In this document: positions 1-5,404 of the stretch, in pieces | Layout of the letters: every line of letters starts with the position of its first letter | How positions within the stretch are numbered: position 1 is the stretch's first letter | From: Dehalococcoidales bacterium | Lineage (GTDB): Bacteria > Chloroflexota > Dehalococcoidia > Dehalococcoidales > JAQTVP01 | Reading direction: 5' to 3' | Assembly: GCA_028707015.1 (NCBI GenBank) | Contig: JAQTVP010000114.1 | Location: forward strand, 1 to 5,404 | Length of the DNA stretch: 5,404 bases | The notes under the pieces: generated by a model | Database searches by the model: none | What the model was told of the DNA's origin: nothing | The model's input: the letters and a program-made list of their open reading frames with translations, nothing else | Position numbers and translations under genes: made by a program

Positions 1-2037
1 CTTCACTTCATCTATAAGGCCGTCCCAACTATAATTTGTTAATGTTACCGATGTTCCCGTCCCAATATATAAATCCCACGCTGAATTATTATTAACATCT
101 CCTATCGCTGATGTAGGCGACGGCTGATCTTCAATACCGTTCAAATAAACTCTAACTTTTGCACCATCATAAACACCAACAACGTGATACCAAGTGCCTG
201 CAACAAAAGCTGTATTGCCCACTGTCACGTAACCTGTAGAACTAATACCAATACCGAAAGATAATTTTTTTGCAGAGGTTAGAAAAAACTGAAATCGATT
301 ATTTTCCCAGCCACTAACCAAAGCACGATACATCAAAATTGAGGATACTGTTGCATCAAATGTATCCGCTTTCACCCATGCCGAAACTGTTAAATTTGCC
401 GATGTATGATTCGGGTCTGTTGCTATTACATAATCATCCGCCCCGTCAAAGGACAGGGCTTTGCCAAATTTTCCATTATTTGTCCACTGAACACCGCCTG
501 TCAAGGTACCATTATTTTTACTAAGCGACTTGTCGTAAGTAGTAGAGCCATTGCCTTCATCCATTGGCCAATAGCCAGTATAACTGCCAACAGGCGAGCC
601 AACAGCAGGGTGGCCTGCGTTCATATCCTCCATAATCTGCTTGGGCGTGCGAGCGTAGTTATAAATCTGAACATCATCCATCACGCCCTGAAAATAACCG
701 TAAGTGCTACCGGCATCTTTGCCTAATTGCCAAACATTTATGGTATCAGCAGGATTCTCTGTTAAGGCCTGTGAACCCTGACTAATGCCATTTACAAAAA
801 CTTTTAAATTAGTTCCATCATATGTACACGCCACATACTGCCAAGCATTCAAAGTCAAAGCAACTGTTGAAGTAACCGCAGTTTGCCAAGCCGTACCATT
901 ATGGATTTGACACACTGGCTTACCCGAGCTATCAGTCACCAAACGAATTTCATTATTCTTCACCGCAATAGCTTTGGTGGCAATAGCAGTCGTTGGCTTG
1001 ACCCACGCAGAAACCGTAAAAAAACCAGCAGAAGTTACAATCGACGGCACATACTCAACCGCGCCAATATCCCAAGGTTCAGAGCGGGTATTGCCAAAAA
1101 AATCATCGGTGAAATAAGCTGAAGGAGAGCTTGTACCATTGTCTATGGGGTCAGAACCTGGAGCCAACGTAAAATCATCAGCATCGTAATTGGTAAAAGG
1201 GCTGTCTGTTTTGTTTATTCTATTGTCCGCACCGAACTTAAAATCATCAGCAGTAGCATCGTAAGAAGAATTATTAAAACCAGTACAATTATTCCCAATA
1301 TACCCAAAATCTTGAGTCAAACTATTATAAACTAAATTATTATCAACAGAACCTACACTGTTATTCGTTATTCCTCTTCCACCTATTACACCAGTAACAT
1401 CTACAATAGTGTTATTTGACCAAAATCCTGTAAAACCAGCACCTGTGCTACATCCAATTCCACCCGCCCAGCCAGTTGAAGTTTGATTAAAAATTATATT
1501 GTTATAAATATAATAGGTAGGATCGGTATCGTTAATTAGAAATGCATAACTTCCTCCTTTGATTATGTTTCTCCTTGCAATAAAAGTCAAAGGTACTAAG
1601 ACGTTATTAAGATCAAAAACAGAAGCACTAGTCCCAGTTCCTTTGATAAATACAATTCCCTCAATAATAATCGTGCCTGGTCCTCGCGAATTCGTAATAC
1701 TCCAAAAATATGAATCATTGTTAAAGGTAAATCTCGGGCCGGTGGAGCCATCGGTAGTGGAAGGAAAAGTAGCGGCAGTTACTTTCAGAGTATAGCCCTG
1801 TAAATTTACAATAGCTAGAGTGGCACTGTTTTCCGTAAAAGCGGAAGCATCAACTGTTAAGGTTATATCCCCAGTTAAATCGCTCCCCAAATCAGTCCAA
1901 AAATCATGCCAAGAGGAATAATCCCCACCTGAAAGTTTTAAGGTATAGTTTCCACTGGTAATAGCAGCTGAGGCACCGTTAGCGAAAAAGAATCCTACGG
2001 TTATAAAAAGTAAAATTGTAAATAATTTATATCTCAT
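1..2037 (-). CDS. Secreted beta-helix / LamG surface protein, 3' end cut by window edge
   Basis: The frame is open for 679 codons from ATG at 2037 to base 1 without a stop, so the C-terminus lies outside the window. Residues 1-25 form a signal peptide (MRYK, hydrophobic core, cleavage near ASA-A). Residues about 26-330 look like a right-handed parallel beta-helix, with N-rich turns (YNNIIF, SNNTIV, VDNNLVYN). They close with a choice-of-anchor-Q-like end (APGSDPIDNG about 292-301, NTRSEPWDIGAVEY about 316-329). Residues 339-470 are a LamG/concanavalin-like module that starts abruptly at FTVSAWVKP and closes with YARTPKQI; it lacks the usual N-terminal WxMDEG...FDGxDDYV part. A second LamG copy (about 489-679) has both parts (WPMDEG 490-495, FDGADDYV 530-537) and is cut at GLIDEVK. 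The MNAGHPAVGSPVGSY linker between them is of a kind I recall from CPR surface proteins. The gene starts 13 bases after the preceding stop, probably in the same operon. Extracellular carbohydrate or surface binding is inferred; no catalytic site is recognised. Confidence 0.85.
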   Translation of the reverse strand, partial: MRYKLFTILLFITVGFFFANGASAAITSGNYTLKLSGGDYSSWHDFWTDLGSDLTGDITLTVDASAFTENSATLAIVNLQGYTLKVTAATFPSTTDGSTGPRFTFNNDSYFWSITNSRGPGTIIIEGIVFIKGTGTSASVFDLNNVLVPLTFIARRNIIKGGSYAFLINDTDPTYYIYNNIIFNQTSTGWAGGIGCSTGAGFTGFWSNNTIVDVTGVIGGRGITNNSVGSVDNNLVYNSLTQDFGYIGNNCTGFNNSSYDATADDFKFGADNRINKTDSPFTNYDADDFTLAPGSDPIDNGTSSPSAYFTDDFFGNTRSEPWDIGAVEYVPSIVTSAGFFTVSAWVKPTTAIATKAIAVKNNEIRLVTDSSGKPVCQIHNGTAWQTAVTSTVALTLNAWQYVACTYDGTNLKVFVNGISQGSQALTENPADTINVWQLGKDAGSTYGYFQGVMDDVQIYNYARTPKQIMEDMNAGHPAVGSPVGSYTGYWPMDEGNGSTTYDKSLSKNNGTLTGGVQWTNNGKFGKALSFDGADDYVIATDPNHTSANLTVSAWVKADTFDATVSSILMYRALVSGWENNRFQFFLTSAKKLSFGIGISSTGYVTVGNTAFVAGTWYHVVGVYDGAKVRVYLNGIEDQPSPTSAIGDVNNNSAWDLYIGTGTSVTLTNYSWDGLIDEVK
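628..1023 (-). repeat. LamG C-part module, copy 1 (paralogue of 2954-3349)
   Basis: Codons 339-470 of the beta-helix/LamG protein. The encoded module shares a 20-residue identical block (SAWVKPTTA...AVKNN, at 952-1011) with the copy at 2954-3349. It also shares CQI.NGTAWQ, WQYV.CTYD, GYFQG and YART..QI. By eye, identity is about 75% over the first 78 residues and then falls. Both copies have a Cys pair 28 residues apart (C376 and C404 here). The module lacks the N-terminal strands of a complete LamG domain. Confidence 0.85.
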
Positions 2038-2046
2038 TTTTTATTA
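2035..2046 (-). promoter_or_regulatory. A-rich translation start region without Shine-Dalgarno
   Basis: Read on the minus strand this is TAATAAAAAATG, nearly the same as the start region at 4838-4849 (AATAAAAA plus ATG is shared). The preceding stop is 13 bases upstream of the ATG. No Shine-Dalgarno-like purine block is visible. The shared leader may be a functional A-rich initiation signal or may have been copied together with the start of the gene. Confidence 0.4.
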
Positions 2047-2050
2047 CAAA

Positions 2051-4840
2051 TTAAAAATCTGGGATTTCCACATAGTCGTTATTGCCGTCAAATTTTAAAC
2101 CCTTGCCATACTTACCTTGCGTCCAAGTTGGATCCGCTGAATCGCTGCCTGAACCAGAACCCAAAGTGCCACTGTGGTTATTGCCCGAAGTATCATTGGC
2201 GGTTTGGCCAGAGCCTTCATCCATTTTCCAATGCGCTACTGGTGGCGGACCTGTTTCATAATCCCGCCGAATCTGCTCGGCCGTGCGCGCTTTGTTGTAG
2301 ATTTTAACGTCATCGAGTTTGCCCTCGTGTCTATCATAGTGTGAATCACCCCCTAAATACATAGTTGAAGGAACTCCATTCAATGCTGTGCGAGTAGTCA
2401 TATTTATAAATTCTCCATTTGCATATGTAGAAAAAGCAACTCCCACCCAAGTAAAGGTTAGATAAACCCAACCGGAAAGTGTGGCATCATAGCCAGTATC
2501 TTTTATGGTGTTATTTCCAAAAATTATTCTTAAATTTCTAGCAGTTCCTGTATCATAATAAAAAAAGGTAATACGTTGATAATCTTGTGCATAACCTGAA
2601 ACAAAAAAATAATTATTTTTACCATTCGAATAAGCATAATCTGTATACACCCACATTGAGATAGTGCCTTCGGCTTCAATCCCTCCTGGTCCAGGAACAG
2701 CCACATAATCATCATCCCCATCAAAATTGCCAGCCATGCCAAATTTGGCGGTACTGGTTGTATCAGCTCCACCAAAAACCGTGCCAGTATTACCATTACC
2801 CGAGCTATCAATAACAGCTGCTGTGCCAGAAGCCCAAGCTGATTCGTCCATTTTCCAATAAGCCACCAAGCCATCAGATTGGTCGTATTGCTCCCCTACT
2901 GTAACACTTCTGACTGAAGTGCCTAATTCCGTGGCCACACCAGTGTAGTCGCTTTTAATCTGGTCAGCAGTGCGAGCGTATTTGTAATATTTAAATTCAT
3001 CAATATATCCTTGGAAATAGCCAAATCCAGCTCCAGCGTCATAGCCAAGGTTTAAGGCATTAACATTATCTTGAATATCAACATTACTCATTGCTTGCGT
3101 TGCCTGCAACACTCCATTGATATATACCTTGATATTACTTCGGTCATAAGTGCAAGAAACATATTGCCAAGAGTTTAAAGCTAAGGCCGTAGTTGAAGTT
3201 GCTCCTGCCTGCCATGCTGTGCCATTATATATCTGGCAAGCCGGCTGGCCAGAAGAATTAGTTACTAATCTAATAGCATTGTTTTTAACCGCAATGGCTT
3301 TAGTAGCAATAGCTGTTGTGGGCTTAACCCAAGCGCTTAAAGTAAAGGTTGAAGAAGAAGTGGCATATTGCACTGTGAAAGTCCCTCCGCTTAAAGGCGT
3401 GGCATCGCAAGATGGATCGTCATCGCAAACACCCAGCCAATAGGATTGGGCGCCCACATCGCCTATTAGAGCAGTATACGTACAGGTGTCAGTAACATCG
3501 GGCTCGGTTTGATCACCTGACGAATAACACCAGCAACCAGTTTGGGTAGTGCCATTACAGTTAGCGCAATCAGATGCCTTGCAAACATACATTCTATCTA
3601 TATCTTCAGCGTCATCTTCAGTCCATTCGCCAGAAAAAGTAACGTCAGCACCTACAGCCACTGGATCGGGCGCGTCTGACACCGACACAGCGGCTGGAGC
3701 GGTATTTCCTGATGGCGCAGGTTCTTCTAATTGAACACTATAAAATGTTGCTGGAGAATTTTGATTATTATATTCCGTTGAAATCCAAGTGGCTGTTCTC
3801 ACTGCCGTAGCTATCCTAAACTCATCTACCGTTCCTATATACCATTCTGTATCAATACCTGAACCGATAGCGAAACCAGTTAGAGCACCGGCTGGAGCAT
3901 CTGCCGCAGACATATTACTATATCGTGAAACTCCATCTATGTAGATAATTTTATTCGTACTTCCATTGGAAACAAAGTGTAAAAGAGAATACTTATCATC
4001 ATAAGGAGTGTAATCTCCGCTTATACGACCGGTTGTGCAACAAGTTCCAAAATCCCAATAAACAACATTACCCCACGGCGCGTGAGCAGAACATCTCTCG
4101 TTGCCAGCACTCGTATACCGAAAAATTGTTGTATTTTGCGCGCCATTGGCAGACGCTTCATTATTCCACATTGAAACCGTGATGGTATTATTGGCATCGG
4201 CCCACACTTGATTAGTGTCTTTTAACTGGTCGTCAACTCCTGCAAAAACGATACCGTTACCGGTAAGTTTTCCTGCAGCATTTGCTGGTGTCCCAAAAGG
4301 AGTTAAGTGATAAGTATTAGCGGTGCTATCCTTAACTGCGTCTACCCCATTACCGCTTGGATCTTGTTGCAAATGATAAACCGCTTGGTAACTATTAGTC
4401 CAAACATTTTGTGCGCCAAAAGTAGTATTAGTTGCATAATCACATGCACTCCCATTTCCATAATAAATATAAAATGAAGTTGCAGCAGTTCCTGATATAT
4501 CCCCCTTGAAATGTAATTCTCCTGTATCGGTTGCAGCAGTATAGAAAACTACTTCTCTTGGAACTTCCGTTTCACCATCAGATGTAGTAACTCTTATATC
4601 TCTTGCATCTGTTTGGTTAACGTTGGTGTGAAAACCAGCTGGTAAATTATTAAGGTTTACATAAACAGGATAATTGACTAAATCTGCATCTACTTTTGCA
4701 GGATCAATATCTATGCGCACACGATAAAGCCAATCACCCAAAAGCCAGCCCGAAGCCTGTACCTCCTGTTTCGGTAGATAAAAGAACATACCGAAAGCGA
4801 AAACTAAAGCTATAAAGATAGTAAAAATTATTTTTTTCAT
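2051..4840 (-). CDS. Secreted DUF2341 / multi-LamG surface protein ending inside a LamG domain
   Basis: 929 residues from ATG at 4840, chosen because it gives a clean signal peptide (MKKI, long hydrophobic core, cleavage near VQA-S at 29-30). An in-frame ATG at 4882 would add 14 residues overlapping the upstream gene and bury the signal. Modules in order: DUF2341-like, about 32-136 (WLYRVRIDID, NYPVYVNL, YIYYGNGSA); LamG-1, about 154-363, closing with GTVDEFRI and EYNNQNSPATFYSV; a Cys-rich Ig-like module, about 380-492; LamG-2, about 496-630, starting at TFTLSAWVKP without the N-terminal part; complete LamG-3, about 657-862 (YWKMDE to YNKARTAEQI); and the first 64 residues of LamG-4, 866-929 (HWKMDEG, FDGNNDYVEIPDF), where TAA ends the protein. 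No LPXTG, PEP-CTERM or C-terminal membrane segment is visible, so anchoring is unclear. A role in surface or glycan binding is inferred from the families; the exact ligand is unknown. Confidence 0.88.
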   Translation of the reverse strand: MKKIIFTIFIALVFAFGMFFYLPKQEVQASGWLLGDWLYRVRIDIDPAKVDADLVNYPVYVNLNNLPAGFHTNVNQTDARDIRVTTSDGETEVPREVVFYTAATDTGELHFKGDISGTAATSFYIYYGNGSACDYATNTTFGAQNVWTNSYQAVYHLQQDPSGNGVDAVKDSTANTYHLTPFGTPANAAGKLTGNGIVFAGVDDQLKDTNQVWADANNTITVSMWNNEASANGAQNTTIFRYTSAGNERCSAHAPWGNVVYWDFGTCCTTGRISGDYTPYDDKYSLLHFVSNGSTNKIIYIDGVSRYSNMSAADAPAGALTGFAIGSGIDTEWYIGTVDEFRIATAVRTATWISTEYNNQNSPATFYSVQLEEPAPSGNTAPAAVSVSDAPDPVAVGADVTFSGEWTEDDAEDIDRMYVCKASDCANCNGTTQTGCWCYSSGDQTEPDVTDTCTYTALIGDVGAQSYWLGVCDDDPSCDATPLSGGTFTVQYATSSSTFTLSAWVKPTTAIATKAIAVKNNAIRLVTNSSGQPACQIYNGTAWQAGATSTTALALNSWQYVSCTYDRSNIKVYINGVLQATQAMSNVDIQDNVNALNLGYDAGAGFGYFQGYIDEFKYYKYARTADQIKSDYTGVATELGTSVRSVTVGEQYDQSDGLVAYWKMDESAWASGTAAVIDSSGNGNTGTVFGGADTTSTAKFGMAGNFDGDDDYVAVPGPGGIEAEGTISMWVYTDYAYSNGKNNYFFVSGYAQDYQRITFFYYDTGTARNLRIIFGNNTIKDTGYDATLSGWVYLTFTWVGVAFSTYANGEFINMTTRTALNGVPSTMYLGGDSHYDRHEGKLDDVKIYNKARTAEQIRRDYETGPPPVAHWKMDEGSGQTANDTSGNNHSGTLGSGSGSDSADPTWTQGKYGKGLKFDGNNDYVEIPDF
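2954..3349 (-). repeat. LamG C-part module, copy 2 (paralogue of 628-1023)
   Basis: Codons 498-629 of the 929-residue protein, matching the copy at 628-1023 (identical block at 3278-3337). The Cys pair is C535 and C563, again 28 apart. It is preceded directly by the Cys-rich Ig-like module (GGTFTVQYATSSS) rather than by the WxMDEG...FDGxDDYV part that LamG-3 of the same protein has. Its DNA differs from copy 1 mainly at synonymous positions, so the copies are not a recent duplication. Confidence 0.85.
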
Positions 4841-4849
4841 TTTTTTATT
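4838..4849 (-). promoter_or_regulatory. A-rich translation start region without Shine-Dalgarno
   Basis: Read on the minus strand this is AATAAAAAAATG. It overlaps the TAA of the preceding gene (4847-4845), which lies 4 bases before the ATG. No GGAGG-like sequence is present at the usual distance. The close stop-start spacing suggests termination-reinitiation coupling, with the A-run keeping the site unstructured. This is inference from spacing and composition. Confidence 0.45.
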
Positions 4850-5258
4850 CCAAGCCAAAATCCGGAATGGAAACATAGTCATTAACTCCGTCTAAATAAA
4901 CGCATTTTCCTTCCACGCAATCCTCTTCGTTTTTCCATTGTGCTCCTCCATACATAGTAGCATCCACATTATTCATAGAATCATAAGTAGTTGAGGCAGT
5001 TCCCTCATTCATTTTTATATATATGTAGGGTTCATCTCCCCTATTACTAACAGCCCAAATCCCAAACCCACCAACAATTAAAACCACCCCTCCAATAACC
5101 ACAAACAAAACCTGCTTTTTAAAGCTCAATTTTAAAAACCTCTCCCGCACCCCCCGAAATACCCGAAGGAGCTTAGCTCCTTCGACAGCCGAAGGAGCTA
5201 AGCTCCTTCGACATCGGCGTATATTCTTTTTCAATTTTTTGAATATTTTTGGCATCAT
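4845..5258 (-). CDS. Small membrane-anchored protein with truncated LamG ectodomain
   Basis: 137 residues from ATG at 5258; the next codon is also ATG. The first 48 residues are very basic (MMPKIFKKLKKNIRR, then RVRERFLKLSFKK), followed by one hydrophobic segment (about 50-70, VLFVVIGGVVLIVGGFGIWAV). This predicts an N-in, C-out (type II) anchor. The outer part (about 78-137) holds only the beginning of a LamG domain: YIKMNEG, TTYDS, GGAQW, then YLDGVNDYVSIPDFGLE-stop. A full LamG domain is about 150-200 residues, so roughly two thirds are missing. A CVEGKC pair (C114, C119) could form a disulfide. Residues about 18-31 (RSLAPSAVEGAKLL) are the translation of the double palindrome at 5164-5213, so part of the N-terminus is repeat-derived. 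A GTG at 5150 would start after the repeat, but MMPKIFKKLKK looks like a natural start. It lies 4 bases before the next gene, hence likely co-transcribed and translationally coupled. It could be a remnant or a genuine short anchor protein; the open frame and preserved membrane segment do not decide this. Confidence 0.7.
   Translation of the reverse strand: MMPKIFKKLKKNIRRCRRSLAPSAVEGAKLLRVFRGVRERFLKLSFKKQVLFVVIGGVVLIVGGFGIWAVSNRGDEPYIYIKMNEGTASTTYDSMNNVDATMYGGAQWKNEEDCVEGKCVYLDGVNDYVSIPDFGLE
5164..5213 (-). repeat. Tandem pair of palindromic repeats inside a coding region
   Basis: Two units, 5164-5187 and 5190-5213, repeat with a 26-base period. Each is a perfect palindrome with 10-base arms (CGAAGGAGCT and AGCTCCTTCG) around one central base, followed by ACA. 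The central base is T in the first unit and A in the second, so the two 21-base palindromes are also exact reverse complements of each other. They could form either two short hairpins or one 21-bp stem with a 5-base ACAGC loop. The element sits within codons about 16-32 of the small membrane protein and is read through in frame. It resembles REP/MITE-like elements that insert peptides such as SAVEG into proteins of uncultured bacteria; that comparison is from memory. Strand is given as that of the host gene. Confidence 0.9.
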
Positions 5259-5281
5259 AAATTTATTTTTTATAATTTATT

Positions 5282-5404
5282 TTAAAAATCTTCTAATAGA
5301 TATTTTTTTATTGCTTTGTTTTCTCTGCTCTCTGTAATAACCATTTTAACAAACTGTTCAAACTGCTCAACTGTGGAAAACTGTGAAAAAATTATGTCCA
5401 AGCC
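5282..5404 (-). CDS. C-terminal end of an unrecognised gene (5' part outside window)
   Basis: A frame open from the window edge gives 40 residues (GLDIIFSQFSTVEQFEQF, then VKMVITESRENKAIKKYLLE, ending DF) and a TAA at 5284-5282. The peptide is charged, amphipathic and probably helical, unlike the beta-rich, Asn/Thr/Gly-rich surface proteins that follow, and it has no membrane segment. It looks like the end of a cytoplasmic protein, but I do not recognise the family. The 23-base AT-rich gap to the next start makes co-transcription possible. The frame reading, natural stop position and coding-like composition support it being real; the evidence is limited by its shortness. Confidence 0.55.
   Translation of the reverse strand, partial: GLDIIFSQFSTVEQFEQFVKMVITESRENKAIKKYLLEDF

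Noticed and set aside
339..726. Plus-strand open frames here and at 883-1122, 1559-1795, 3150-3443 and 3549-3734
   Set aside because: They lie opposite well-supported coding sequence, have no recognisable domains and read as complements of the LamG and beta-helix codons.
2035..2060. Sequencing frameshift truncating LamG-4
   Set aside because: No frame directly downstream encodes a LamG C-part; the next sequence is the start of a new secreted protein.
2530..2874. Minus-strand 114-codon frame inside the large gene
   Set aside because: It overlaps LamG-3 in another frame, is compositionally odd and shows no domain.
4838..4860. Frameshift or slippage in the A-run joining the small membrane protein to the next one
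   Set aside because: After the stop, the other frame encodes a fresh signal peptide, not the missing LamG strands, so a shift would not restore a domain.
4841..4882. In-frame ATG at 4882 giving a 943-residue form of the DUF2341 protein
   Set aside because: The extra 14 residues are an out-of-frame reading of the preceding gene's end and would place the signal peptide internally; ATG at 4840 gives a normal signal peptide.
5164..5210. Hairpin as an intrinsic terminator
   Set aside because: No U-run follows the stem on the minus strand and it lies inside an open reading frame near its start.
5259..5281. Promoter in the 23-base AT-rich gap (TTATAAAAAA on the minus strand)
   Set aside because: A TATAAA-like string is expected by chance in such sequence, no -35 element stands out at the right distance, and it is very close to the start codon.
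1..5404. UGA recoding (code 25)
   Set aside because: No in-frame TGA occurs in about 1,785 codons, whereas a UGA=Gly genome should use it often in such Gly-rich proteins.

Overview
The window reads as part of a surface-protein locus from a small-genome, uncultured-type bacterium, most likely of the Patescibacteria/CPR group. That placement is inference. It rests on the protein types (DUF2341, LamG/concanavalin-like repeats, a Cys-rich Ig-like insert, a choice-of-anchor-Q-like beta-helix), AT-rich gaps, no visible Shine-Dalgarno sequences, and a short palindromic repeat inside a reading frame. No in-frame TGA occurs in about 1,785 codons and all three visible stops are TAA, so nothing suggests the UGA=Gly code of Gracilibacteria/SR1.

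Everything lies on the minus strand, so transcription runs from high to low coordinates. At 5404-5282 is the last 40 codons of an unrecognised gene. After 23 bases comes a 137-residue membrane-anchored protein (5258-4845) that carries only the first third of a LamG domain. After 4 bases comes a 929-residue secreted protein (4840-2051): DUF2341, LamG, Cys-rich Ig-like module, partial LamG, full LamG, then a second LamG that stops one third in. After 13 bases comes a secreted beta-helix plus LamG protein (2037-1) that runs off the window edge after 679 residues. The spacing suggests one operon. No gene-free stretch exceeds 23 bases.

The most unusual structure is how LamG domains are split across the genes. 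Two genes end at the same internal point of a LamG domain (DYVSIPDFGLE-stop and DYVEIPDF-stop). Two LamG copies further downstream, inside the next gene each time, lack that N-terminal part and begin at FT[LV]SAWVKP. In transcription order each orphan N-part is followed by one orphan C-part. It is as if a cassette (stop, start codon, signal peptide, new N-terminal domains) had twice been placed at the same point of a LamG domain. The likely shared role is extracellular glycan or surface binding and attachment; this is inferred from the families, not shown.
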